A stretch of 64,000 nucleotides of DNA from Pseudoroseomonas ludipueritiae (lineage in GTDB: Bacteria > Pseudomonadota > Alphaproteobacteria > Acetobacterales > Acetobacteraceae). This document shows, in pieces, positions 47,909 through 56,077 of the stretch. The notes below the pieces were generated by a model. It did no database searches. It was not told the DNA's origin and was given only the letters and a program-made list of their open reading frames with translations. Where the stretch lies: NCBI RefSeq assembly GCF_014490445.1, contig NZ_JACTUZ010000008.1, positions 26,224 to 90,223 on the forward strand, read 5' to 3'. Made by a program: the position numbers and the translations under genes. The stretch's first letter is position 1, and each line of letters starts with the position of its first letter.

Positions 47909-49804
47909 TCAGATCACCTCGCCCTCCGCCACAGCAGGCGCATAGGCCCTCAGCCGATCGGGCGACCAGACTAGTTCCACAAGTTGAGCCAGGAGTTGCT
48001 GCCGCTCGGCCCACTCCGCCTTAGTGAAGTTTGGATGTGGCTTGAAGGCCAGCCCGCGCTGGGTCCGGAAGGCGGAGAACTGAGGTTGGTTGGCATAGGG
48101 GCTCGGCGTCAGGCTCGCCGTGTAGAGGTGATGCGTGGCGTATTTCTGTACCTTCTCGCCGTAGGACTTATCTTGCAGGCTGCGGTTCACGTCGGCGGGC
48201 AGCAGCAGCAGTGCCGGAACTGTATCCCGCATTTGGCTGCACTCCTCCTGACTGGCGAACGCGCCATCGTGGATGGTGTACTGCTGCGCCCAGATGTGCT
48301 CGATGTCGTAGGGGTTCTTCTGAGCGCGATCTACGAGGTTCGCGAAGGGATCGGGACGACCCGATCCAACGTCGGTGAAGGCCGTGAGTCGTGCCAGAAG
48401 GTGGAAGATGTAGCGGCGGCTGAACTGATTGAGCGCCAGCTTCTCGATTCCGTAGCGGTCCCTCTGCTGCGTGCCTTTGAACGTCACCTCGTCTGCTGCC
48501 AGCCTGTCGGTAAGAATCTGGATGAGTTCATCCAGCGGCTTCTGCCGGATGTCACGGCAGAGCAGGTACATGGCATAGGATGTCGCGGAGTAGCCGACCC
48601 GGATATAGTTCACCGCGCGGCGCATCAGCCAAATGTCGAGATAGGTCGCTGTGGCTGCGAGCTTCCGCCGTACGACCTCCGCGTTATCGGCAGGCAGCAG
48701 GGGCGCGAGCAGTACTGTGGGTTGCCACGTGAACTCGTTATGGGCGTTGTAGAAAATCGCTTCCAGACCTGGCGTGTAATTCCTCGATGCCGTGATGACC
48801 TGCTGATAAGCCTTGGCGAAGAAGGGGAAGTCCTGCATGATCCATGTCAGATTACCCTGGGCCGTTCCGACCTTCAGGCGACCGCTGTTGTCGCGCACCC
48901 AGCGATGGAACACCGTCCCAATCAGCTCCCAATCACGGTCGGACGCTCCCGCCTTGCGGTCACGGATAGTCTCGGCATGCTGCGCGCGCAGCCATGCCTT
49001 GATGCAGGTCGCGTCCCGGTCCGGGTCCGACTCGCCGCCGAAAGTGAGCAGACCGAGTACCTGCTGTTTCCAACAGTCGTTGGCGAGGCGGCGCTGATCG
49101 GCAGCCTCAATTGGTGCAAGCAGAAATGCCTTGAGCATGTCGACCGGGCTAAGCGGCTTGCCGCGATCGTTCATGGTCTCAAAGATGGAGTAGGCTTGGT
49201 GGTCGTTGTCGGTGGCAATTTCAATCAGACCGACGCGGTTCATTAACCAGTAGGTGAAATGGGGCAATGCATCACCTAGGTCCGCGATCAGCCCGTTCTG
49301 CTCGATGTCAGCGTAGCGCGCGTACATAGTGCGCACCGACTCGTCCTTGCCGTCGGAGGTGAAGGGTGTGCCGTGGAACAGCGCCTCGATCACCCCGAGG
49401 CGCTCCGGGATGTCGAGGTTGAAGCGTGGCTGGCCTAGATTATCGCTGAAGATCAACGGCGCAATGGTGTTGGTAACAGGGAGTCCCCGCTTCTTCGCTT
49501 CGCGGTAAAGGAAGATTAGGAGTAGCGTTAAAGATGTGACCCGCTGCTGCCCATCAATCAAGTAGTTCTTGCCGTTGCGACGGCTAACAATGATTGACCC
49601 TAAGAAATACTCTTCGTAATTCGAGATCGCCGTTGTGCTGTCGCCTTCGCGGTGGCTGCTGATGAATTTTCCAAACAGATCCGAGAGTAATTCTTCAATG
49701 TTCTTCTGCTCCCACTTATACTCCCGTTGGTACTCGTCGATGGCGAAGGATTGGCTCTGAAGGAGCTGTTGAACCGTGCGATAGTGCGGAGTGATCGTGC
49801 TCAT
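47909..49804 (-). CDS. GmrSD-like restriction protein (DUF262 + DUF1524), second copy
   Basis: 631 aa. The DUF262 half has IDEYQREYKW near residue 22, YLIDGQQRVTS near residue 86 and SIFETMNDRGKPLSPVDMLK near 200. The DUF1524 nuclease half has NPYDIEHIWAQQY near residue 500, whose His belongs to the His-Me finger. Only the hallmark motifs are shared with the protein at 162-1991, so this is an independent acquisition. Single-chain members are type IV-like anti-phage restriction enzymes. It stands at the right end of the Zorya-bearing segment. Confidence 0.88.
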   Translation of the reverse strand: MSTITPHYRTVQQLLQSQSFAIDEYQREYKWEQKNIEELLSDLFGKFISSHREGDSTTAISNYEEYFLGSIIVSRRNGKNYLIDGQQRVTSLTLLLIFLYREAKKRGLPVTNTIAPLIFSDNLGQPRFNLDIPERLGVIEALFHGTPFTSDGKDESVRTMYARYADIEQNGLIADLGDALPHFTYWLMNRVGLIEIATDNDHQAYSIFETMNDRGKPLSPVDMLKAFLLAPIEAADQRRLANDCWKQQVLGLLTFGGESDPDRDATCIKAWLRAQHAETIRDRKAGASDRDWELIGTVFHRWVRDNSGRLKVGTAQGNLTWIMQDFPFFAKAYQQVITASRNYTPGLEAIFYNAHNEFTWQPTVLLAPLLPADNAEVVRRKLAATATYLDIWLMRRAVNYIRVGYSATSYAMYLLCRDIRQKPLDELIQILTDRLAADEVTFKGTQQRDRYGIEKLALNQFSRRYIFHLLARLTAFTDVGSGRPDPFANLVDRAQKNPYDIEHIWAQQYTIHDGAFASQEECSQMRDTVPALLLLPADVNRSLQDKSYGEKVQKYATHHLYTASLTPSPYANQPQFSAFRTQRGLAFKPHPNFTKAEWAERQQLLAQLVELVWSPDRLRAYAPAVAEGEVI

Positions 49805-50192
49805 GCCAGTTCCGTGTCTCCCAGGGCCGCAGCTACCACTTGATCGGCCGCGAGCTGCGGTTGAGCAAGAACATCGTCGTGGGGATCGTCAAGTGGAGCC
49901 GACACATATCCTCCAGCCTTGATCCGCCCACTGTTCCCTCTCCCGCCTAGCCCCGGTCAACATCTGGTAAGCCTTGGCTTCCTATGCTTTTGCCCGCTCA
50001 TCTACGCTCAACCGTTGACCATGATCACAACGCTACTTGCCCAGACGCGTAACGCGAGGTGAGCTTAACAAGTCCGAGGTTTTTAGGAACGTCCAGAACT
50101 TGCAGTGCTGGCTGAGGCAGGCTGCTCTGATATCTTGCAATTGTTGATTAATCGTAACATTATGATGGGATCGACTGGGGAGAAAACAAGGG
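49805..50192. other. Divergent intergenic region
   Basis: 388 bp between the divergent GmrSD-like gene and the 341-aa orphan. It must hold both promoters, but I see no clear operator. A short plus-strand stretch near 49840-49900 could encode an HTH-like peptide (LIGRELRLSKNIVVGIV) without a start. Confidence 0.3.
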
Positions 50193-51218
50193 ATGCCGAT
50201 GCCCTTTGATACCTCCAACAATGAGGACGATGTTGCCAAGTTCGCGACTGAGTTGGGCGACCTTGCCATATCCGCCGCCAGATCCGGGGCGGATGGCTTT
50301 GAACTCAGGCAGATCCTTCGCTTCGTTAATCAGGTCATCCAGGTTGTCGATCAGAGCTTCGAGACTGTGTACGGGATCCTCGTCGATCTTCGATACCTGT
50401 CTAAGAGCGACCTCGATGCCGGCCGGCACATCGAACTTCAGAAGGAACTGCACCTGATCCGAGCAAAGAGCACCTTCCGTGAATCGCTCGAGGTTTGCAG
50501 CCGCCTTCGTCACTTGAGGAAGCACTATGATGAGGCCGTCGCACCCATCCTCGCTCAGCAAGAACTGGATAGCCATAGCTGGTCGTCGGTGTTGATACTC
50601 ATCGATGAATACGAGGGGGCGATCATCGGCATCATCAAAAAGACGGTCGATGACCTCAGTGCGCGCTTGGTCAATGTGACACCCACTTCCCTGCCAGCCC
50701 TTCGTGTTCTCGCAACCGAAAGGGCTGATCTGCTAGGAAATGCTCTTGGCAGGCTTCGCGATTTGAACTCACGAATTCTCGGTTTGTCAGGCCGGCAGGG
50801 GCTCTTGGAACTCACTGCTACAAACAGGTCTGGCGTTGTGCAGGTACTTGTGGCTCAGAATTTTGATCAACGAAATAGCGATCAGCGGAGGGGTATGTTC
50901 ATGGGCGACACTTTCTCAAACATCAGCAATTCGACGATCATCAACCGCTCCACTGTCCAGGATGCTTTCAACAAGATCAGATCAGACTTCGACGAAACCA
51001 CGGCCAAGTTCATCCTGGAGCTTGCCGACCACGTCGATAAATCGGGTAACAAGGATGCCGGCGAAGTCCTGGACCAGATAAACGAAGAGCTCGCCAGGCC
51101 CCAGCCCCGTAAAGGTCTCCTAAAACGATCCTGGGAGAACTTGGTGCAGCTTCTTCCAACAGTCACAGCAGTTGCAGGCGCAGCGGGGGCTATCGTGAAA
51201 CTGTTCTCATCCCCGTGA
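50193..51218 (+). CDS. Unknown helical protein with C-terminal hydrophobic segment
   Basis: 341 aa, family not recognised. Residues 1-210 are predominantly helical. A short beta-like stretch (MGDTFSNISNSTIINRSTVQ, residues about 232-250) is followed by a helical domain. The end (LLPTVTAVAGAAGAIVKLF, about 320-338) is hydrophobic enough to insert into a membrane. The same design (NTxxNIxNSTIxN segment, then helices and a C-terminal LLPxL...A...I helix) recurs in small bacterial immune-type proteins I have seen, but no function can be assigned. It is divergent from a GmrSD-like gene within a defence-rich stretch. Confidence 0.7.
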   Translation: MPMPFDTSNNEDDVAKFATELGDLAISAARSGADGFELRQILRFVNQVIQVVDQSFETVYGILVDLRYLSKSDLDAGRHIELQKELHLIRAKSTFRESLEVCSRLRHLRKHYDEAVAPILAQQELDSHSWSSVLILIDEYEGAIIGIIKKTVDDLSARLVNVTPTSLPALRVLATERADLLGNALGRLRDLNSRILGLSGRQGLLELTATNRSGVVQVLVAQNFDQRNSDQRRGMFMGDTFSNISNSTIINRSTVQDAFNKIRSDFDETTAKFILELADHVDKSGNKDAGEVLDQINEELARPQPRKGLLKRSWENLVQLLPTVTAVAGAAGAIVKLFSSP

Positions 51219-51579
51219 CGTAGAGCGCTTTCAGGTTGATGGGTCCGCTGGAGAGGCATCGTTCAGTTGCCGCCTTGGTAAGCTAGCAAGCGGCCAACTT
51301 GATGGAACCCTCTGAGGATTTTCACTCGCGATAAGCACCTATCTCGGGGAGTCACGGCTTCCGGGCGGTTCCCAGCCTACGGCATCGAGCCGGGACCGAT
51401 AACGCCGGCATCACGTGCTAAATGATGAGGGCGGCGACAATTGCCACAACAGCTGCGGCCCCCGCTGTCGATCCAAGCTGTACTCTCTCACGCCATTCGC
51501 CCTCAGTTGCAGTGCGCCACCGCAAGCTCGTCGCTCCGCTGGGGCTAACGGCACCTGGCATGAGCACTCCGCCGCGGTC
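51219..51579. other. Intergenic stretch without recognised features
   Basis: 361 bp between the convergent ends of the 341-aa orphan and the sugar dehydrogenase gene. No gene, strong hairpin or repeat was recognised. Confidence 0.3.
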
Positions 51580-52881
51580 TCAGCCTCCGGTGACACGCCA
51601 AACGATGTTGCCGACGTCGTCGACCATCAGCACCGCGCCATCCGGTCCCATGTGCACACCGACCGGCCGCCCATAAGACTCTTTCTCGTCCGGCGACAGG
51701 AAGCCCGCGAGGATGTCGCGCGGTGGTCCGTCCGGATGCCCATTGGCGAAGGGAACGAAGACCAGCTTGTAGCCACTGAGGATGCTGCGGTTCCACGACC
51801 CGTGCTGCCCAATGGCCATCCCTTCGGGGAAGCCCGGTAGCGTGCCGGCTGGCAGCCAGCACAGGCCGAGCGAGGCGGTGTGACCGCCCAGCGCATAATC
51901 CGGGGTGATGGCGCTGGCGACCTGCGCCGCATCCTGCGGCACCCGGTTGTCGACGACGCGGTCCCAGTAGCAGTAAGGCCAGCCGTAGAAGCCGCCATCC
52001 CGGACCGAGGTCAGGTAATCCGGTGGCGTCTCGTCTCCCAGTCCGTCACGCTCGTTGACCACAGTCCAGAGGGCGCCCGTGTTCGGCTCCCATGCCATGC
52101 CCACGGCATTGCGCAAGCCGGTCGCGAAAATGCGGCGATGCCCGGTGGCCAGATCGACCTCATGGATGGCCGCTCGCCCCTCCTCCTCTTCCATGCCGTT
52201 GTCGGCGATGTTGGTCATCGAGCCGACACCGACATAGAGCTTCGTCTGGTCCGGGCTGACCAGCAGGCTGCGGGTCCAGTGGCCGCCTGGCTTGAAGTCG
52301 CAGATCTGCCGCCCCGGCGCCTTAATGCTGGTGGCGCCAGGTTCATAGGGGAAGGCAACCAGGCCATCGGTGTTGCCGACATAGAAAGTGTTGCCCACCA
52401 GCGCCATGCCGAAGGGCTGGTTGAGGTTCTCCAGGAAGGTTTCGCGGATCTCGGCCACGCCGTCGCCATCGGCATCCCGCAGCAAGGTGATGCGGTTGGC
52501 GCTGACGCCCATGGCGGCCGCACGCTTCATGGTGCTGATCTGAGCAAAGTCCCAGAGGGACTTGGCGGGCCGGGCCACACTGCTGGATTCGGCGACCAGG
52601 ACATCACCGTTGGGCAGGACGCAGAGCCAGCGCGGATGCGCCAAGCCGGTGGCGAAGGCATTCACCTTGAGCCCTGGTGCGGTGATCGGCACCCGGCCGT
52701 CGTGCCAGCCCTTGGCCGTTGGCATCTTGAGGGTTGGGATGGCGCCTTGTGGCTTCGCCGCCGGAATGGCCGGTGTCTTGCCCCAGGCCGGGATCGGCGT
52801 GCCATCGGTGATGCGCCGTATGGCCACTGTCCCGGTGCCGACCAGGGCCACGAGCCGTGCGAAGAGACCCGGAAAGCTCAA
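51580..52881 (-). CDS. PQQ-type sugar dehydrogenase (sorbosone dehydrogenase family)
   Basis: 433 aa beta-propeller. An N-terminal hydrophobic segment (FARLVALVGTGTVAIRRI) serves as export signal or anchor. The propeller shows GLAHPRWLCVLPNGDVLVAE, NRITLLRDADGDGVAE, NLNQPFGMALVGNTFYVG, ATGLRNAVGMAWEPNTGALW and GSWNRSILSGYKLVFV, as in L-sorbosone/aldose sugar dehydrogenases. These enzymes oxidise sugars in the periplasm with PQQ and are frequent in Acetobacteraceae. It appears to be ordinary metabolic cargo, unrelated to its neighbours. Confidence 0.85.
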   Translation of the reverse strand: MSFPGLFARLVALVGTGTVAIRRITDGTPIPAWGKTPAIPAAKPQGAIPTLKMPTAKGWHDGRVPITAPGLKVNAFATGLAHPRWLCVLPNGDVLVAESSSVARPAKSLWDFAQISTMKRAAAMGVSANRITLLRDADGDGVAEIRETFLENLNQPFGMALVGNTFYVGNTDGLVAFPYEPGATSIKAPGRQICDFKPGGHWTRSLLVSPDQTKLYVGVGSMTNIADNGMEEEEGRAAIHEVDLATGHRRIFATGLRNAVGMAWEPNTGALWTVVNERDGLGDETPPDYLTSVRDGGFYGWPYCYWDRVVDNRVPQDAAQVASAITPDYALGGHTASLGLCWLPAGTLPGFPEGMAIGQHGSWNRSILSGYKLVFVPFANGHPDGPPRDILAGFLSPDEKESYGRPVGVHMGPDGAVLMVDDVGNIVWRVTGG

Positions 52882-53413
52882 CAGGCTGCTCCTTTCTCGG
52901 ACGCCGAGGCCAGCAGATCAGCGAGGATCCTGAAAATCAAGGTTCTCGGATGAGGCTGAACAGCTCGCGCCAGAGCAGGAAGCCAGTGCTCGCGAGCAAT
53001 GATGGAGTGATCAACCGCTCGGCTGCCCCCAGGGCATGAGCAGTGCCGATACCCTGGTCCGGCGCATCAGCCACCCTCTTCCTTTCCGCCTATGGCCCCC
53101 TGCCCCGCTGCCGCCTCCGGCATCTCACCGGCAAGACAACCGTCAGCGCCAGCCTGACGCTGACCGGCAAAGCGTCGTCACGTTGGAGGTCGGCTGGAAG
53201 TGGGGCGGAGCGCCCTGATGGGCGCTGTGCCTCAGCCCGCCTTCAGCCTTCGCGGACTTACGCTTGGCCTTCTTCACACCGGCAAAGGCCCAGCTGAGGA
53301 GATGCGCAGACTGGGGATGTTTTTGCATAGGAAGACATCATCCGTAGCAGAGTGATTAATCGGCCGAGGCCGAGCTTGCGCGGCTCCTAGTCACCGAGGG
53401 AAGGGCCGCCCAA
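52882..53413. other. Intergenic stretch without clear genes
   Basis: About 530 bp upstream of the dehydrogenase gene. A 61-codon minus-strand frame at 53143-53328 exists, but its Lys/Ala/Ser-rich product matches nothing I know. No RNA gene or repeat was recognised. Confidence 0.3.
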
Positions 53414-53527
53414 ATGCACGCGATCAACGCCCTGAGCCAGGACTTCGAGCCGGTCCGCTGGGACAATATGACTATCGACGTGAAGGATTACTGGCGCGCG
53501 AAGGCTGAGGAGTCGGCCGATGGCTGA
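53414..53527 (+). CDS. Possible 37-aa small protein
   Basis: ATG 53414 opens MHAINALSQDFEPVRWDNMT and ends KAEESADG. The composition is protein-like and the frame is also open upstream (AEAELARLLVTEGRAAQ) without a start, so it may be the tail of a decayed gene. A second start ATGGCTGAC overlaps its stop, similar to the arrangement at 55483. Unknown function. Confidence 0.3.
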   Translation: MHAINALSQDFEPVRWDNMTIDVKDYWRAKAEESADG

Positions 53528-53598
53528 CCCACAAACGGCCCCCCTCCCGTCTCGCCTACGTTCCGCCTAGATTACGTTCCATGCAAATGGAGGCGGGA

Positions 53599-53946
53599 AT
53601 GCGGAGACTGGCGGTTATGTGTTTGGCGGCGGCATTGGCCGGTTGCGCCAATCGTCAGATCGAGACTGGCCTACAGGCCTCAGCTGGCCGACCAGTGAGT
53701 GAACTATTCTCGCGACTTGGATTTCCTGACGCAGAGCAACAGATAGCCGGCCGTAAGGTATACACCTGGTCGTCTCAGGGAGACGGCATTGCGATGCCGG
53801 TGGCTGGAACAGCCGCGTTCCTGTCCTTCAACTTCCAATGCAAGATCAGGGTCTTCGTTGACTCTCAAGAAAGAGTGGAAGCCTGGGACCGCCAGGGCGA
53901 CAACGAAGGCTGTAAGACCTACGCCAGAAGAATTGGAAGCTCCTGA
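53599..53946 (+). CDS. Small outer-membrane lipoprotein
   Basis: 115 aa from ATG 53599, which follows GGAGGCGGGA; ATG 53581 is less likely. The signal MRRLAVMCLAAALAGCA has a clear lipobox (LAGC), so the mature N-terminal Cys would be lipidated. The mature part (VSELFSRLGFPDAEQQIAGR, then YTWSS) resembles small alpha- and gammaproteobacterial lipoproteins of unknown role that share a 'G.P....GR.VY.W' core. A Cys pair (FQCK, EGCK) may form a disulfide. Confidence 0.75.
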   Translation: MRRLAVMCLAAALAGCANRQIETGLQASAGRPVSELFSRLGFPDAEQQIAGRKVYTWSSQGDGIAMPVAGTAAFLSFNFQCKIRVFVDSQERVEAWDRQGDNEGCKTYARRIGSS

Positions 53947-54169
53947 CCTTAGTGGCGTCCTGGGCAGCGTTGCCACAGGTGATGTCCGGCAAACGGCGGG
54001 CGGCGGCCCCAGCAACGACCAACCCCTGATAACTGAGTCGAGTTTTCTTACGGGCTCCCAACGTAAGCCTTGGTCCGGCCAGCCCGCCCTTTTGATTCTA
54101 AACCCGTTTCCCCGGTGGCGCGGCTTTTGCTGCGGTGAGATCTCCCGTCTCGCAGCAGGAGCTTCAACG

Positions 54170-54799
54170 ATGACCTGGTTTCGCAATTTGGCCGTGGCTG
54201 CGGCGCTCATGGCCGTCTCGACTGCGGCAGCCGACGCCGCGGTCATTTTCAGCTTCAGCCAGGTCGGGCCGATGCAGCACTCGCCAAATCCGCCGATTGG
54301 GAGCTATTCCATCAATGGAGAGCTGATCATCTCGGATGAAGCGGCGAACAACGGCTTCAGTTATCAGGTCTTCAACTCGGACACGGCGCCCTACGGACAG
54401 TCTTCCTTGGACGGGCTCTTGTCCCTTCGGATCGAAGGCGGCAACCGTTACAACGTCAATGGCGACTTTGGTTTTGTCACCCTGGACGACTTCACGCGGC
54501 AGCGTTCGCTCGGCAGCTTTGGCAATATCAGGTCGCTCTCGCTGGCGGGGAACATCACCTCAGGGCTGAGCGGAACCATCAACTTCAGGAACACGGAATC
54601 TGAGTTTTACCTGCAGCTCAGCGGTACAACCTTCACCGGGCAGTTCGGCGCCGACTATGCTCAAAGCTGCACCCAGCCGCTCTGCACCTTCTCAGGCACC
54701 ATCACGACAACGGCCGTTCCCGTTCCTGAGCCGGCCTCGATCGCTCTCTTTGGCATGGGCGTTGCCGGACTAGGAATGGTCCGCCGACGTCGCGTTTAG
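54170..54799 (+). CDS. PEP-CTERM sorting domain protein
   Basis: 209 aa from ATG 54170, preceded by GCAGGAG. The signal peptide is NLAVAAALMAVSTAAADA. The mature domain is beta-rich and polar (SSLDGLLSLRIEGGNRYNVN). The C-terminus VPEPASIALFGMGVAGLGMV followed by RRRRV is a complete PEP-CTERM anchor, processed by exosortase, so the product is exported to the surface or matrix. No exosortase gene is in the window. Upstream in-frame sequence from 53789 overlaps the lipoprotein gene and is not coding. Confidence 0.88.
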   Translation: MTWFRNLAVAAALMAVSTAAADAAVIFSFSQVGPMQHSPNPPIGSYSINGELIISDEAANNGFSYQVFNSDTAPYGQSSLDGLLSLRIEGGNRYNVNGDFGFVTLDDFTRQRSLGSFGNIRSLSLAGNITSGLSGTINFRNTESEFYLQLSGTTFTGQFGADYAQSCTQPLCTFSGTITTTAVPVPEPASIALFGMGVAGLGMVRRRRV

Positions 54800-54879
54800 G
54801 CGTAGGAAGCAGAGACGCGCGGCAGATTTCCCCGCAGGGCAGGCTTCGGGGGGCCTTCTGCGCTACCGCTATTGCGCTC

Positions 54880-55190
54880 TCTGCCGTGGCACAAGGCAGC
54901 ACCAGGGCCTCGGCACGGCGACAGCGCTGGAGGCCTTTCAGTACCTTGCCTCCAGCCTTGTTCCAGAACTGGAGGCTTGTCGCGGCGCCCTGCTATCCCC
55001 GGCCTTCAGGAGCCGCAGTGCTGTGGACGTGGAGATTGCCCCCACACCGATGTTGTAAGCGAGGCTCAGGCAGGCAGCGTGGGCGTCGTCATCCACGCCA
55101 GCCGACAGCAGCGCCCGCACCTTGATATCGAACTGCGCCAGGACGGTGCTGAACAGGGCATCGGCCTAGGCCTGGGTGATCGGCGGGTCG
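54880..55190 (-). pseudogene. GH24 (T4-type) lysozyme pseudogene
   Basis: The minus strand from about 55190 reads VDPPITQA, then TAG (a Gln in relatives), ADALFSTVLAQFDIKVRALL, CLSLAYNIGVGAISTSTALR and LLKAGD, the middle of phage-type GH24 lysozymes. The C-terminus LQFWNKAGGKVLKGLQRCRR, then AEALVL, follows in another frame. The catalytic N-terminal Glu region is missing. One nonsense codon, one frameshift and a truncation make it dead, probably a prophage relic. Confidence 0.7.
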
Positions 55191-55394
55191 ACGCGGACAG
55201 CAGATCCGACAATGGACCGATGGCCGCCCCAGTGGGGCGGAAGGGGCTAACCCTGCTCTCCCCTACGCTCTGGCGCCCTCTGGTTTACAGGTGACAGAGG
55301 GAGCGGGGAGACCAAGCCCGAAGATAGGCGCCTTCCAGAACCCCGTCGAGAATACGGCCGCTAGCTACGCCTCCCGCGTCACAGCGCGGGGCGG
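55191..55394. other. Intergenic remainder
   Basis: Sequence between the lysozyme relic and the small membrane ORF. No gene or repeat recognised. Confidence 0.3.
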
Positions 55395-55490
55395 ATGCGC
55401 CCGACCTCTCACGACATCAGAACCCTCGCCTTCCTTCTGGCGTTCGCTGCGCTGCTGCCGCTGGCCATCTGGAAGGTAGTCCATGGCTGA
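55395..55490 (+). CDS. Possible 31-aa single-pass membrane peptide
   Basis: ATG 55395 gives MRPTSHDIRTLAFLLAFAAL and LPLAIWKVVHG. A single strong hydrophobic helix spans residues 10-26, with basic residues on both sides. A second short frame (ATGGCTGACCAG, 55483) overlaps its stop and runs into the first 8-bp repeat cluster. Unverified, but the helix is unlikely in random GC-rich DNA. Confidence 0.35.
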   Translation: MRPTSHDIRTLAFLLAFAALLPLAIWKVVHG

Positions 55491-55510
55491 CCAGCAAACG
55501 ACCGCCGCCA

Positions 55511-55550
55511 ACATGTCGACATGTTTGCGTGTAGGCATGTTGGCGTGGTG
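55511..55550. repeat. 8-bp tandem repeat cluster 1
   Basis: Five consecutive 8-mers in register: ACATGTCG, ACATGTTT, GCGTGTAG, GCATGTTG, GCGTGGTG. Consensus about RCATGTYG. Probable operator or centromere half-sites for the ribbon-helix-helix partition protein encoded nearby. Confidence 0.7.
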
Positions 55551-55802
55551 ACTGGGCAGGATACCGCCTCTGCCGAGCGGTCAGCTCATGTAGAGCGCAG
55601 CGCCGCCGCCGGCGAACGCACCATTGACCGATGCGTGGCTTGCGGCAACCTGATCCGCGACCGAGACCGGATGGCAGCATGGGTGATCCCAGGACTAGGC
55701 CTCCGACAGACCTGCAGTGAGGTCTGCCGGCAGAGCCCAACATGGCTCAAGCCATGGGGTCAGGCGTCGGCATGTCGACACGCTAACATGCCGACATGTT
55801 GA
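55548..55802 (+). CDS. Small putative zinc-ribbon protein
   Basis: 84 aa from GTG 55548 (GTG 55545 possible). The core CVACGNLIRDRDRMAAWVIP followed by TCSEVC has a CxxC...CxxxC arrangement suited to one zinc. The N-terminal part is charged. The last codons (SACRHANMPTC) run through 8-bp repeat cluster 2, so the C-terminus may be dictated by the DNA site. It converges on the partition gene pair. Unknown role; the Cys pattern is the main evidence that it is real. Confidence 0.45.
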   Translation: MTGQDTASAERSAHVERSAAAGERTIDRCVACGNLIRDRDRMAAWVIPGLGLRQTCSEVCRQSPTWLKPWGQASACRHANMPTC

Positions 55803-55809
55803 CATGACT
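55770..55809. repeat. 8-bp tandem repeat cluster 2
   Basis: Five 8-mers in register: GCATGTCG, ACACGCTA, ACATGCCG, ACATGTTG, ACATGACT. It overlaps the stop codon of the ribbon-helix-helix partition gene. Confidence 0.7.
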
Positions 55810-56077
55810 AAGTCTTCTGCTCCGCGATCCTGGCCATGCCCCGGGACTGGAAGAGCAGGTTGCAGGCTTCAAGCATCAACCCCTGGAGATTGCGATCTTC
55901 CTCCAGCGCTAGACGGTCCAACTGCAGCTTCGTCTCTCGGTCCACGAAGAAGGCCACCTGCTTCTTTCCCTGCCGAGACGGCGGCAGCGGCGTTTTTCGC
56001 TCCGCCTCTGGTACCTCCTCCTGCTCAGGCTGGCGCCGAGGCATAGCATTCAGCTTCGGGCGTGTTCGCAGGGCCAT
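55808..56077 (-). CDS. Ribbon-helix-helix partition protein (ParB-like partner of ParA)
   Basis: 89 aa. A basic, Pro/Glu-rich N-terminal arm (residues 1-37) is followed by an RHH fold: KQVAFFVDRETKLQLDRLAL (strand and helix 1), EEDRNLQGLMLEACNLLFQ (helix 2). Small RHH proteins (ParG, omega type) are the DNA-binding partners of type Ib ParA. They bind short tandem repeats and repress the operon. Its ATG shares a base with the parA stop (TAATG). The 8-bp repeats around it are the likely binding sites. Confidence 0.8.
   Translation of the reverse strand: MALRTRPKLNAMPRRQPEQEEVPEAERKTPLPPSRQGKKQVAFFVDRETKLQLDRLALEEDRNLQGLMLEACNLLFQSRGMARIAEQKT

Noticed and set aside
49831-49925. GcrA-like or transposase HTH peptide (LIGRELRLSKNIVVGIV)
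   Set aside because: No start codon or ribosome binding site, and the similarity covers fewer than 20 residues.
53143-53328. Minus-strand 61-codon frame
   Set aside because: Lys/Ala/Ser-rich product, no convincing ribosome binding site and no recognisable homology.
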